DNA of 64,000 nt from CAVTRI01 sp963737075 (GCA_963737075.1 CAVTRI010000002.1:992001-1056000), one strand, 5' to 3'. Numbered from the stretch's first letter, positions 51,271 to 61,056 are shown. Notes: generated by a model from the sequence alone, not told the origin. A program made the numbers and translations.

Positions 51271-54200
51271 TCACCCGGGACGGCCCGGTCGGTGTCGGAG
51301 GCGCCGGGAACGACCCGCGATGGCCGCGAGAAGCAAGCCGGTCGCCGTCAACGCCAAGGAGAGCTCGACAAGCGACAGCGGCGAGGGGCTCGGACCAGTC
51401 ACGGCCAGCTCCCCGGGCAGCGGGGCGGGAACGGGCGGGAGCGGGGCGGGCGCCGCCCCTTCAGCTTCCGGGCCGGTCCCGGGCGCGGGCGGTGCGGCTG
51501 CCGGCCTCGGGTCGAAGGCGTCAGTCAGGATGGCGACGGTCGTGCCAGCCGGCGGGACAGTCGGGCTCTGCGGGCTGCCCGTCACCGAGACCTGCACGGT
51601 CTCGGTGGTCCCATCGAGCTGTTCGCTGACCAGGCACGTGGCGGTCCCGGGCAGGTCGGGGTATGTCTGCGACAGGGTGCTGGCTGGCGTCCCGGCCGGA
51701 ATCTCCAGATCGGGGGCCAGGGGCAAGCCGTTGCACTCCGTGTGGATGCTTACCTTCCCTTGCTGGCCGGCGGCGGGCCCGAAGATGCTCTTGGACACCG
51801 TGAGCGACCCGGGCTTGAAGTCGTAGATGTCGGCGAGCTCGGCGAAGGCGGTTTCCTGCGGAGCGATGTCCACGATTTGTGGGCTGCTTACCACGGAGAC
51901 GGTGACAGTGCTGTTGCTCCCGTCGGCGGTCTCGGTCACCCTGCAGGTGGACCCGGACGGGATGTCGAACGTCTCTGAGCCCCCGGGAGCTGCCGTCCCC
52001 GCGGGGATGAGGAAGTCACCGGTGAAGGTGGGCGTCCCGCCGATGGTGCAGGCGACGTGAATGGTGACCGGTCCCTGCTGTCCCGTGGCCGGACCGGCAA
52101 TGAGCTTGCGGACCACCAGCGTGCCGGGGACCGGGTCGTAGGTGTTGGTGATGTTGCGGGCCGCGGTACCGCCCGGCGGGACCGTCACGGGCTTGCCGTT
52201 ATCTCCGGTGATGGTGACGGTGACGTTGGGGGTGCTCCCGTCGACGTCCTCGGTGGCGGTGCACTTCGCGTTACCGCGAATGGGACTGTAGGTGTGCGAG
52301 ACAGTCCCGACGGTTCCCGCAGGGATGGCGAAGGGGGCCAGGGTGGTCCCGCCGCACACCACGCGGATGGTGACCGCGCCTTGGCGGCCGGCGGCGGGCC
52401 CGGCGATCGTCTTGCTCACTATCAACGAGCCGGGGGCGAAGCGGTAAATGTCGATGACCCTCGCCGCGGCAGAGCCTCCGGACGGCACCGTCACCGTCTG
52501 CGGGCTGCCCCTGGTAGCGACCGTCACTGCGGCCGTGGCGCCGTTGGCGATTTCCGTGACGATGCAGGTCGAGGTAGGCGGGCCGACCGCGTATGTGTGT
52601 GAGTAGTCGCCCCTCGGGCTCTTCGCCGGGACGAGGAGGACCGGAGTCAGGGCGACACCGTTGCACATCGTGCGGATGACCACGGGCCCCTGATTGCCGG
52701 CCGCCGGGCCGGTAATGACCTTGGTCACCTCCAGCGAGCCGGGGGGCCGGGGCTCGAACGTGTCGGTCAGGGCGACGGTCACGTTGGCCCCGGCGGGCAC
52801 CGTCACGGTTTGGCCGTCCCCTGTCGTGTCCACCATCACAGTGGCGGTTTCGCCATTTTCGGTCTCGGTGACGGTGCACTCCTGTCCGGCCGGGATGTCG
52901 GGATAGGTGAGCGACTGCGGGCTGGCGGTCGTCCCGGCCCGGATGACGAGGTCGGGGCTCAAGAGGACACCGTCGCACTCGGTCTGGATGGTGATCTGGC
53001 CCTGTTGGCCAGCGGCGGGCCCGTCGATCGTCTTGGTCACCGTCAGCGAGCCGGGGACGAACGTGTAGGTGTCGGTGATTTCGCCGGCGGTGATCGCACC
53101 GCCCGCGGGGATGGTCACGGTTTGCGGACTACCTTCTGTGGTCACCTTCACCGCGGGGGTGGCGCCGTTAGCGGTCTCGGTGACCGTGCACGTCGAGTTG
53201 GCCGGAATGCCCTCGAACATGTGCGAATGGGGGCCGGCCGCTGTGTTCTCCGGGAGCACGAAGTCGCCGCTGAAGGTGACAGTCTCGTCGATCGTGCAGG
53301 CCACGTGGAGGGTGACGGGCCCCTGTTGGCTGGCGGCGTCCCCGGCGATGAGCTTGGTCACGGTTAGCGAACCGGGCGCGGGCTCGTAGTCGTCGGTGAG
53401 ATTGAGCGTCTCGTCCTTGCCGGGGGCGATGGTGACGGTCTGGTCGTCTCCGGTGATGGTCACGGTCACCGTACTGCTGGTGCCGTCCTGGATCTCGGTA
53501 ACCGTGCACGCCTGGCCTGCCGTGAGATCGGGGTACGTCTTCGATTGCGGGCCGGTTTCCCCGGCAGCGATCACGAAGTCGGGAAGGTTGGTACCTCCGC
53601 AGTTCACGCCGATCGTCACCTGGCCTTGCTGGCCGGCAGCAGGCCCGTTGATGGTCTTGGTCACAGTGAGCGAGCCACGACAGTCGACGATCACCTGATC
53701 ACTGGCCGTGTGGGTGCCGACGACCGGTGACGCGGCGGTGGCGGTGTTGCCCAGGGTCACGCACGGGGTGGTAGGAAGGGTTTGGCTGGTCACCTGCACG
53801 AACTGGATCTGACCGACGTCGAGGGTGAACGAGCCGCAGCTGAGCGTCTGGGTTGGCGGCGCCCCGGTAATGGAGCACGTCGCGGGGCCGTACTGGGTGG
53901 CGATGGTCCAGTCGACTCCGGATGCGGCCGGCAACGGGTCGGTCAGAGTCAGATCGGACAGGGCGCTCGGTGGGCCGGGGTTCTCTAGGGTGATCTTGAA
54001 GCCGACCGGATTGCCGGCGATGACGAGCGGGTCGACGGCCGTCTTGTTGAGGACGGGCGTCGACGCGATGTGCACGGTGGCGCTGGATTCAGCGGATACG
54101 GTCGTGCCGAGGCTGTTGACGCCCGTGGCCGTGGCCGTGTTGTTGAAGGTCGGGCGCGTGGCGTCGGTGGCGGTGATCACATGGGTGCCGGTACAGACCA

Positions 54201-55398
54201 TGGTCGACGTGGGGGTGCCAGCGGGACCCAGCGTTGTTGACGGGCACACGAGGTTAGAGACGTCCGGGTCGGTGACCGTCACGTCGTGCAGCACATCGCT
54301 CTCGGTATTGGTGACCACGAACTGGTAGGGCACGGCCGAGCTGACCGTGTAGGCGGGCGGCTGGGGTGGCGTGGTGATGGCCACCTGCTTTACCAGGTTG
54401 ATCTCGGGCAGCGGCTCGAGGGAGGTCACGACGATGTTGCGTACCAGATGCACGTCGGTCTGGCCGCCGGTGCTCGCCGACAGCCCGAACTTGAAGGTCG
54501 GGGGCAACGGCGTTGGCAGGGTGTGGCTGAGGATGGTTTGGAAGCCCGCTCCAAAGTCGATCTCCACTGTCACCGTCGGCGTGGCCCCCGGGGTCACCGT
54601 GATGCGCACGATGCGTTTCGCCGATGCGGTGTTGGCCCCGGTGGCTGTCGCGCTGCGGAGCATCTGATTCGCGGGGAGGGCGACGCCGGTCAGCCAGCAG
54701 TACCCGGTCTCCCCCTCCCCGGGGCCGCGCAGGCCGACCGCGTTGGGGACAAGACCGCTGTTGGGGGAGGGCGTCGGGCACCCGGTGCCCCGGCCTTCCA
54801 GGTCGTTGGAGAAGTTCCCGAACGAGTCCAGGCCGACGCCCAGGTATCCGGCGTGGACGCCGGGGATGCCGGTTTTTTGCGCGTAGCCCAGCGAACCGCC
54901 GGAGGCGCCGGTCGCGGTCAGGTTGGCGGCGCCGTCGACGAGGAAGAAGCCGATCCCGTCGGCCCCGGTGCCCCCGAACTGGTATTGCTCGAACGTGATC
55001 TGGATGCCCCCGTTGGCCGGCAGGGCCCGGTTGTAGAGCATCGCCCCGGTCCTGTCGTTGCGGGCGTCGTTCAATTGCAGGTAGCCCGGCGTGGCGGTCG
55101 CCGGCGGGCTGCCCATGCGGCTCGAGCAGACGCCCAGGGTCGACTGGCCGGGCGGGGGGGCGGTGGTGGCGGCGGTCAGGCAGGCATCGCCGAGAGGGAC
55201 GATGTTGGAATCGGGGGCTGATGGGCCGGTGAACGTCTCGTCGAGCAGCAGCGATCCGGTTGCTGCGGAGGCCGGGCCGATCGTTGGGACTGTTACCAAC
55301 GCGCTCACGAGCACGGCGCAGACGGCGGCAACCCGTAACGGGCGCAGCCGGCGAGCCGGACGTGCGCTTGCACGCTGCTGTCCCCCCGCTGCGACCAT
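51271..55398 (-). CDS. large sortase-anchored surface protein with lectin-like and DUF5979 repeats
   Basis: 1375 residues from ATG 55398 with GGAGG six bases upstream. Sec signal peptide (RPLRVAAVCAVLVSALVTVP, cleavage near ASA/ATG). N-terminal L-type-lectin-like domain (about 30-300: ITFEQYQFGGTGADGIGFFL). Two DUF11-like domains follow (about 310-580), then seven DUF5979-type repeats of about 95-100 residues, each opening GSLTVTKTIxGPAAGQQG. C-terminus: Pro spacer, LAVTGPSPSPL, a helix and RSRRLRHRPGRPG. It should be displayed on the wall by a class E-type sortase such as the one at 33 kb. Probable role: adhesion or glycan binding. Confidence 0.88.
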   Translation of the reverse strand: MVAAGGQQRASARPARRLRPLRVAAVCAVLVSALVTVPTIGPASAATGSLLLDETFTGPSAPDSNIVPLGDACLTAATTAPPPGQSTLGVCSSRMGSPPATATPGYLQLNDARNDRTGAMLYNRALPANGGIQITFEQYQFGGTGADGIGFFLVDGAANLTATGASGGSLGYAQKTGIPGVHAGYLGVGLDSFGNFSNDLEGRGTGCPTPSPNSGLVPNAVGLRGPGEGETGYCWLTGVALPANQMLRSATATGANTASAKRIVRITVTPGATPTVTVEIDFGAGFQTILSHTLPTPLPPTFKFGLSASTGGQTDVHLVRNIVVTSLEPLPEINLVKQVAITTPPQPPAYTVSSAVPYQFVVTNTESDVLHDVTVTDPDVSNLVCPSTTLGPAGTPTSTMVCTGTHVITATDATRPTFNNTATATGVNSLGTTVSAESSATVHIASTPVLNKTAVDPLVIAGNPVGFKITLENPGPPSALSDLTLTDPLPAASGVDWTIATQYGPATCSITGAPPTQTLSCGSFTLDVGQIQFVQVTSQTLPTTPCVTLGNTATAASPVVGTHTASDQVIVDCRGSLTVTKTINGPAAGQQGQVTIGVNCGGTNLPDFVIAAGETGPQSKTYPDLTAGQACTVTEIQDGTSSTVTVTITGDDQTVTIAPGKDETLNLTDDYEPAPGSLTVTKLIAGDAASQQGPVTLHVACTIDETVTFSGDFVLPENTAAGPHSHMFEGIPANSTCTVTETANGATPAVKVTTEGSPQTVTIPAGGAITAGEITDTYTFVPGSLTVTKTIDGPAAGQQGQITIQTECDGVLLSPDLVIRAGTTASPQSLTYPDIPAGQECTVTETENGETATVMVDTTGDGQTVTVPAGANVTVALTDTFEPRPPGSLEVTKVITGPAAGNQGPVVIRTMCNGVALTPVLLVPAKSPRGDYSHTYAVGPPTSTCIVTEIANGATAAVTVATRGSPQTVTVPSGGSAAARVIDIYRFAPGSLIVSKTIAGPAAGRQGAVTIRVVCGGTTLAPFAIPAGTVGTVSHTYSPIRGNAKCTATEDVDGSTPNVTVTITGDNGKPVTVPPGGTAARNITNTYDPVPGTLVVRKLIAGPATGQQGPVTIHVACTIGGTPTFTGDFLIPAGTAAPGGSETFDIPSGSTCRVTETADGSNSTVTVSVVSSPQIVDIAPQETAFAELADIYDFKPGSLTVSKSIFGPAAGQQGKVSIHTECNGLPLAPDLEIPAGTPASTLSQTYPDLPGTATCLVSEQLDGTTETVQVSVTGSPQSPTVPPAGTTVAILTDAFDPRPAAAPPAPGTGPEAEGAAPAPLPPVPAPLPGELAVTGPSPSPLSLVELSLALTATGLLLAAIAGRSRRLRHRPGRPG

Positions 55399-55536
55399 CT
55401 CATGCCTCCAGGTCCGTGGCCCACACCGCAGCGGGCCAGGCTCGGATGTCATCGACGAACGCCGCTAACCTAGTGCCACTCACGGGGCGGAGACCGGGCA
55501 GCCGTACATCCCCCCGGCGGCGACGCACAATGGCGC

Positions 55537-56577
55537 ATGGCGCCGTCCAGCCGCCTGTACCTTCCGAGCGCGGGGACGCGCACGACGCGGCGGCTGCGGG
55601 CGGGCCTGATCGGCCTGGTGGTGGTGCTGGTGGCAGGCACGGTCGGATACACCGCGTTCGGGTTCGGCGTGCTCGACGCCGTCTTCGAGACCGTCATCAC
55701 CGTCAGCACCGTCGGCTACGGCGAGCTGCACCGGTTCAACTCTGGCGAAGAGGTGTTCACCGTCGTGCTGATCCTCACCGGGGTGGGGACCGTCGCTTAC
55801 ACCTTCAGCGTGCTGGTCGAGACCCTGGTCGAGGGATACCTGGCGGACGAGTTCGGGAGGCGTCGGATGGAGAAGCAGATCAAAGACATGCGCGGCCATG
55901 TGGTGCTCTGCGGTTGGGGCCGGGTGGGCCGGGCCATCGCCCGGTATCTCCAGGTTGCCGACGCTGATGTGGTCGTCGTCGACTCCTCGACCGAGCGAGC
56001 GGCGACCGTGCCGGGACCGGTGGTGTGTGGCGACGCCACCGACGAGGACATCCTGCGGTCGGCCGGCATCGACCGAGCCCGGGTGCTGATCATCGCCCTC
56101 AGCAGCGATGCCGACAACCTGTACGTGACCCTCACCGGCCGCTCGATGCGTCCCGACCTGTTCATCGTGTCGCGGACCGTCTCCGACGCCGCGGTGCCCA
56201 AGCTGCTGCAGGCGGGCGCCGACCGGGTGGTCAACCCCCAGGATCTGGGCGGAGCCCGCATGGCCGCGCTGGCAGTACAACCGCACGTCGCCGAGTTCCT
56301 GGACGTGGTGATGCACGATGGAAGCCTGGAGTTTCGCCTCGAGGAAGTCGACCTCGAGAAGGGATCCCCGCTGGCCGGTGAGTCGCTGCGTAGCGCCCGT
56401 GTCCATGCCCAGACCGGGGTCCTGGTGTTGGCGTTGCGCCACCCCGGGCAGGCCTTTCGCACCAATCCCCCGCCGGAAGCCGAGATGGGCGAAGGTGACG
56501 TCCTGGTGGTAATCGGCAATCAATTGCAGATCGACGCCCTCCGGACCCTGGCCGGCGGCCGTAGCCTGGGTGCATGA
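55537..56577 (+). CDS. two-TM potassium channel with RCK (TrkA-N/C) domain
   Basis: 346 residues. TM1 (about 22-43), pore and filter VITVSTVGYGEL (about 53-64, TVGYG selectivity filter), TM2 (about 74-95). The RCK N-lobe Rossmann begins GHVVLCGWGRVGRAIARYLQ (about 112-131) and has VVVDSS and VVCGDATDEDIL. The C-lobe is PLAGESLRSARVHAQTGVLVLAL with GDVLVVIGN. Kch/MthK-like K+ channel gated by nucleotide or cation binding to RCK. Its stop overlaps the next start by 4 bases. Confidence 0.93.
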   Translation: MAPSSRLYLPSAGTRTTRRLRAGLIGLVVVLVAGTVGYTAFGFGVLDAVFETVITVSTVGYGELHRFNSGEEVFTVVLILTGVGTVAYTFSVLVETLVEGYLADEFGRRRMEKQIKDMRGHVVLCGWGRVGRAIARYLQVADADVVVVDSSTERAATVPGPVVCGDATDEDILRSAGIDRARVLIIALSSDADNLYVTLTGRSMRPDLFIVSRTVSDAAVPKLLQAGADRVVNPQDLGGARMAALAVQPHVAEFLDVVMHDGSLEFRLEEVDLEKGSPLAGESLRSARVHAQTGVLVLALRHPGQAFRTNPPPEAEMGEGDVLVVIGNQLQIDALRTLAGGRSLGA

Positions 56578-57341
56578 CCGACCGCAATCCGCACGAGCCG
56601 TTTGTCGAGCGCTCCACCGAGGAGGAGCGCCGGCATCGCAAGCAGCGCCTGGCCGCCGCGTTTCGCATCTTCGGCCGGCTCGGCTTCGACGAGGGGGTGG
56701 CCGGTCACATCACGGCGCGGGACCCGGAGCACGCCGACCGCTTCTGGGTCAACCCGTTCGGAATGAGCTTCAAGCAGATCCGCGTGCGGGACCTCATCGA
56801 GGTCGACCACACCGGAGAAGTGGTCTATGGCACCTGGCCCGTCAATGGCGCCGCGTTCGCCATCCACTCCCAGGTGCACGCGGCGCGCCCGGACGTCGTG
56901 TCGGCGGCGCACTCGCACTCCGTGCATGGCAAGGCGTTCGCATCCCTCCACCGGCAGCTGCGGCCGCTGACCCAGGACGCGTGCGTGTTTTTCAATGACC
57001 ACGGCCTCTACGACGGCTACGGCGGGGTCGCCTACGACGTCGATGAGGGCAAGCGCATCGCGACCGCCCTCGGCGAGCACAAGGCCGCCATTCTCGCGAA
57101 CCACGGGTTGATTACCGTCGGTCAGTCGGTGGACGAGGCGCTGTTCTGGTTCGTGACCATGGAGCGCACCTGCCAGGCCGAGCTGCTCGCGATGGCGGCC
57201 GGCCACCCCGAGCCGATCCCCGACGACGTGGCCAAGCAGGTCTACGAGATGGTGGGGACGCCGCTGGCGGGGTGGTTCAGCGCCCAGCCGCTATTCGACT
57301 GGATTCTTGCCGAGCAGCCGGACTGCCTCGACGAGGAATAG
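56574..57341 (+). CDS. class II aldolase/adducin-family protein
   Basis: 255 residues. The N-terminal helix is followed by FGFDEG-type GRLGFDEGVAGHITARDP. Further motifs are FWVNPFGMSFKQI, HSQVHAARPDVVSAAHSHSVHGKAFASL (zinc His pair in HSHS) and ILANHGLITVGQSVDEALFW. The family includes fuculose-phosphate aldolases, ribulose-5-P epimerases and many uncharacterised actinobacterial proteins. This one has the longer ITARDP form common in the latter. Translationally coupled to the K+ channel gene, but a functional link is not obvious. Confidence 0.88.
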   Translation: MTDRNPHEPFVERSTEEERRHRKQRLAAAFRIFGRLGFDEGVAGHITARDPEHADRFWVNPFGMSFKQIRVRDLIEVDHTGEVVYGTWPVNGAAFAIHSQVHAARPDVVSAAHSHSVHGKAFASLHRQLRPLTQDACVFFNDHGLYDGYGGVAYDVDEGKRIATALGEHKAAILANHGLITVGQSVDEALFWFVTMERTCQAELLAMAAGHPEPIPDDVAKQVYEMVGTPLAGWFSAQPLFDWILAEQPDCLDEE

Positions 57342-57424
57342 CGGGCGCTGCGGGCAGTGCCTGCTGGCGCTCAGTGTGGTTTTAGCCCGCGCGCGCGACG
57401 AGGTTTTCGTCGGCTGCGAGGGTC

Positions 57425-57500
57425 CAGGCTGTGCGCGAATGCGTCCATATGGCGCCTTCGCGCACAGACTGCTGGTGGGACTGACGCCCTGGCGCGCAGC
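57425..57500. repeat. palindromic intergenic repeat C2
   Basis: Inner hairpin GTGCGCGAA (57431-57439) / TTCGCGCAC (57457-57465) around a GCGTCCATATGGCGC core. The tail TGACGCCCTGGCGCGCAGC (57483-57501) is shared exactly with the repeat at 9097-9115. Again in a convergent gap (aldolase and pyrF). Confidence 0.6.
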
Positions 57501-57543
57501 CTGACGGCCGAGGCCGGTCAGCCCGCGCGCCAGGCACGAGCCG

Positions 57544-58425
57544 TCAATGGACTGGCCTGACCTCGAGGGCAGCCCGCACGGCCTCCCCGAGGGTGGCCGC
57601 CGCGTCCTGGAGGCGACGGATATCGGGGCCGCCCTCGAGCAGGGAACGAGAAGCGCTGGGCATGACCCGTTCGGGACAGCTGGCGAAGGTCCGGGCCACG
57701 TCGCCGGGGGTCGCACCCTGAGCGCCGAGCCCGGGCGCCAGGAACAAACCCCGGGCGGCCACCAGATCCAGTGTCGGCTCGAGGTGCGTGGGGCCGACCA
57801 CCGCCCCCACAGGGCCGACCTCGGGCGCCAGCCGGGCGTTGAGGGCGCCGATGTCGTCCAGCAGGGTTTGCTCGACGCTGCGGCCGAGGGCCTGGCTGGC
57901 CGCCTGGACGGCGCGTCCTTCCGGGTTTGACGAGCGCGTCACCACCAGCAGACAGCTGCCCGCCATGTGGGCGCGCGATACCAGGGTGCCCATGGCAGCC
58001 AGCCCGAGGTACGGGTGCACGGTGAGGGCATCCGCTTGCATCGGGGCGTCCGTCCCGAGGTACGCCTCCGCGTAAGCGTCGTTGGTGGTGCCGACGTCAC
58101 CGCGTTTGGCATCCAGGATCACCAGCAGCCCGGCTTGGCGGATGTCGCTCATCATTCGGGCCAGGGTGCGCACGCCGCGCCAGCCGTGCCGCTCATAGAA
58201 AGCCGACTGCGGCTTGACCAGTCCGACGGTTCCGACGACGGCCTCGGTCACGATGTCCGCGAAGCGGTCGATCCCGTCGGGCGTGTCGCCCACGCCCCAC
58301 CTCTCCAGCACCGCCGCGGATGGATCGAGCCCCCACACCAGCGGGCCCCGCTCGGCGATGGCCTTGGCGAACCGGACGGCGAAGCTGTCAGCGGGGCGGG
58401 GCGGCGGGGTCGGGTCGGTGACCAT
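57544..58425 (-). CDS. pyrF: orotidine 5'-phosphate decarboxylase (type 2)
   Basis: 293 residues. Decarboxylates OMP to UMP. The start has SFAVRFAKAIAERGPLVWGLDPS. The catalytic Lys-Asp array is VILDAKRGDVGTTNDAYAEA (about 100-119). The later phosphate site is LFLAPGLGAQGATPGDVAR. Length and motif (DAKRGDVGTT) match the long type-2 PyrF common in actinobacteria. It stands apart from other pyr genes, convergent with the aldolase. Confidence 0.93.
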   Translation of the reverse strand: MVTDPTPPPRPADSFAVRFAKAIAERGPLVWGLDPSAAVLERWGVGDTPDGIDRFADIVTEAVVGTVGLVKPQSAFYERHGWRGVRTLARMMSDIRQAGLLVILDAKRGDVGTTNDAYAEAYLGTDAPMQADALTVHPYLGLAAMGTLVSRAHMAGSCLLVVTRSSNPEGRAVQAASQALGRSVEQTLLDDIGALNARLAPEVGPVGAVVGPTHLEPTLDLVAARGLFLAPGLGAQGATPGDVARTFASCPERVMPSASRSLLEGGPDIRRLQDAAATLGEAVRAALEVRPVH

Positions 58426-58431
58426 CGGGCT

Positions 58432-58686
58432 TCAGTCTCGCGTGCCCGATGACGGTCGAGCTTCCGGAAAATCTGGTCAGGTGGGCTTGGAGGTGCGCGG
58501 TGATACGAACAGCTGCCGGCCGATCTCTTCGTCGGTGGGGCCAGCTGAAACGAGTGCGACGATCTCGCTTTCGGCCGGGGTGACGCTCTCCCACCTGGAT
58601 GGGGTCGGCGGCGCGGTCCTCAGCCTCGGGTGGCGTGAGAAATCGACCCGCCAGACCACGGACGCCGCGCGTCTCGTTGAGACCAA
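58432..58686 (-). pseudogene. LuxR-type HTH remnant
   Basis: WESVTPAESEIVALVSAGPT and DEEIGRQLFVSPRT match the C-terminal LuxR HTH of actinobacterial AAA-LuxR or cyclase-linked regulators. The frame then breaks, and a neighbouring frame continues QAHLTRFSGSS. No N-terminal domain remains. It lies back-to-back with another LuxR remnant on the plus strand. Confidence 0.6.
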
Positions 58687-58757
58687 CTACTCTGATGCGC
58701 CAGCAGGCCGACCGTCGGCGCCTCGCATCGCGGCGCTGGACTGCGGGAGGTGATGAA

Positions 58758-58928
58758 GATGGGCGGCTCACGCGTGCCCAGCGGGAGGTAGCCTCACTCG
58801 TGGCCCGAGGGCTGGCCAAGCGGGACATGGCCAAGCGCCTGGTGCTGTCCGAGCGCGCCGTCGACGGGCACATCGACGAGATAAGGACCAAGCCGGGTGT
58901 GCGCTGTCGGACCCGGATTGTGGCCTGA
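58758..58928 (+). pseudogene. LuxR-type HTH remnant (plus strand)
   Basis: GRLTRAQREVASLVARGLAK and LVLSERAVDGHIDEIRTKPG followed by TRIVA is a decayed LuxR HTH ending (family usual: LVLSERTVDNHVxxILxKLG). Only the terminal domain survives; upstream codons resemble nothing. It directly precedes the cyclase pseudogene, a common functional neighbour for such regulators. Confidence 0.6.
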
Positions 58929-58946
58929 GTGCCGGCCGACCGTGCC

Positions 58947-60201
58947 ATGGCAGCCTCGGAGGAACGTCGTCCAGAGATCCGCTACGCGAAGAGCGGGAAA
59001 GTCGACATCGCCTACCAGATACTTGGTACGGGCCCCCCTGACCTGCTCGCGTTCTCCAGTGCCGTAATACCGATCGACAGCATGTACGACGAGCCCTTAC
59101 TGACGGTTCCACCAGCGGCTCGCGTCGTTCAGTCGGGTCATCCGGTTCGACACCCGCGGGGTCGGGATGTCTGATCCGATTACGGCGGCGGACCCCCCGA
59201 CCCTCGAGCAGTGGGCGCAAGACGCGGTCGCCGTCTTGGACGCCGCCGAGTCCGAGCAAGCCGCTGTCTTCGCACCTCGGGACTCGTCTCTGACCGGCAT
59301 CTTGCTGGCCGCCACCTATCCCGATCGGGTACACGCGCTGGTCCTCGTGCACGGCATCGCTCGCTTCTCGCGGGCCGCGGACTACCAGATCGGGATCCCC
59401 GATCGGATCCTGGAGCACTTTCTCCAGATCAACATGGAGCCGGACGCGGTCCAGCAAGGGCTCGATTTTCTTGCCCTTGCCGCCCCGAGTATGGCTGGTG
59501 ACACCGCCTTCCGCGCCTGGTGGACGCGGGCCGGCAACCAGGGTGCCAGCCCGTCTACAGCTCGGGCACTCCAGTCGGTGTACCTGTGGGCCGACGTTCG
59601 GCCCCTGCTGCCGCTTCTCCGGACGCCAACCTTGATTCTGCACCGCCGGGAAAACATTCCCAATCGTGTGCACCATGGCCGCTATCTGGCCGAGCACATC
59701 CCCCAGGCCAAGTTCGTCGAGTTGCCCGGTGCCGACGACCTGTACTGGGTCGGCGACACGGAGACGATGCTGGACGAGATCGAGGAGTTCCTCACCGGGG
59801 TCCGTAGCGGTCCTCGCACCGACCGGGTGCTGCTGACGGTGCTGTTCACCGACATCGTCGGTTCCACCGCACAGATCTCGCGCTTGGGCGATCGCCGATG
59901 GCGGGAGCTCTTAGACCGGCAGGAGCTGGCGACGCGACGACAGCTGGCGCGATTCCGCGGCCGAGAGATCAAAACGACGGGCGATGGCGTGCTGGCCACC
60001 TTCGACGGTCCGGCTCGGGCGGTGAGCTGTGCCTGCGCCATTCGAGACGCGTCCGCGCAGCTCGGTTTGGAGATTCGAGCCGGGGTGCACACTGGCGAGG
60101 TCGAGTTGCGAGGGGACGACATCGGCGGGTTAGCCGTCCACATCGCCTCTGACGAGCCGACACTTCGGGCGTGCCCTGGCCCTCAACCCGGCCGGACGTG
60201 A
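58947..60201 (+). pseudogene. alpha/beta-hydrolase-adenylate cyclase fusion, frameshifted and 3'-truncated
   Basis: Family layout: N-terminal EIRYAKSGKVDIAYQILGTG, hydrolase-like domain, class III cyclase domain. The frame breaks at DEPLL (about 59099-59103, one extra base). The other frame reads RFHQRLASFSRVIRFDTRGVGMSDP and on. The nucleophile elbow, GYSEGG in relatives, is APRDSS, so the Ser is lost. Cyclase motifs LFTDIVGSTAQISRLGDRRW (metal Asp) and IKTTGDGVLATFDGPARAV are present. The protein leaves homology after GLAVHIA at about 60148, where it collides with a truncated gene on the other strand. Certainly non-functional as read. Confidence 0.82.
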
Positions 60202-60364
60202 TGTCGGCGAAAGCGCCGACCAGGTGCGCGACGACGTCGCCCACCGTCCACCCCTCACATCGACTCGGCTCCGCCAACTCCTGCTCATCAAGCGGACGGA
60301 CCAAGTCAGCAAAGGCCACCATCTCCTGGTGCAAACCCTCAATGACTTCCTCTCGTGACAGCAC
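60148..60364 (-). pseudogene. truncated mycothiol-dependent maleylpyruvate isomerase-like gene
   Basis: Start GTG 60364 with GGAGG six bases upstream. Only the N-terminal MDMPI/DinB-like part remains: SREEVIEGLHQEMVAFADLV, RCEGWTVGDVVAHLVGAFAD and EGQGTPEVSARQ. Beyond about 60149 the sequence is the 3' part of the cyclase gene read backwards. Two convergent genes have thus been joined tail-to-tail by a deletion that removed both 3' ends. Confidence 0.75.
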
Positions 60365-60401
60365 GACGCCTCCGTCCTTCCGCAGAGACCAGTACCTCAT
60401 C

Positions 60402-60837
60402 TGATCCGAGGGCTACCCCGCCCACCGGAAAGCTGCTCTGTGGTGCCACCGGCGGTCAACGCGGCGACACCTGAGCGATCCACTCGGCCATCGCGGTCTG
60501 GCGCGAGCCGCTGAGCTCATCGGCAAGAGATGTCGACCCACGGCATACGCCCACCATGCAACACACGTGCCAGGTAAAGATCTTGACTCGGCGCTGGCAG
60601 TGACATGTTTCAGCACCGGGCCTCCCGAACGTCTGATAGCCGTTTAGGTAGGTATCGCGCCTGCCGCCCTCGCGCCTATTGCGAAAGACGTCGAGCGCTG
60701 TCGTTCCCGAGTTCGCTGATGGCGGCCCCGATCGCACGACCGGAATCGTAAAAGTACGCATTCGATGCGCCCAATCTGCGTTGTCAGGCGGCGGACTCAG
60801 GTTCACCGTGAACCCAACCGAAAGGCGAGGAGGAGCT
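60402..60837. other. intergenic stretch, no supported gene
   Basis: About 435 bases of lower GC than average. A minus frame (60456-60806) is open, but its translation (Cys/Arg-rich, no motif) is not credible. Nothing else recognised. Confidence 0.35.
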
Positions 60838-61056
60838 ATGGATCCCTCTCTAGCCCAGATCTACGTCAATCAGCAACGCGAGCGGCTCGCCGTCGAGACT
60901 GAGCGCTACTGGAGCACCCACCGGACCGGCTCGACTCAGCCACGCGGTGGCAGAAGGGCATGGGCGAGGCGTGTGGTGTGGTGGCGGCGCCCCCTAAAGG
61001 AGATGCCAACACCGAACATCGGCGGCATATCCACCGGCACCATCCAGATCGGCTGA
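60838..61056 (+). CDS. small conserved-looking actinobacterial protein
   Basis: 72 residues from ATG 60838 with AGGCGAGGAGGAGCT directly upstream. Begins MDPSLAQIYVNQQRERLAVE, a pattern (M-x-x-x-x-A-x-x-Y-x-x-x-x) seen in many short actinobacterial proteins annotated hypothetical. The middle is Arg/Trp-rich (RRAWARRVVWWRRP); no signal peptide or membrane helix. Function unknown. The excellent ribosome-binding site makes it likely to be translated. Confidence 0.55.
   Translation: MDPSLAQIYVNQQRERLAVETERYWSTHRTGSTQPRGGRRAWARRVVWWRRPLKEMPTPNIGGISTGTIQIG

Noticed and set aside
60456..60806. 116-codon minus-strand frame between the isomerase remnant and the small ORF
   Set aside because: No motif, atypical composition and no ribosome-binding site.
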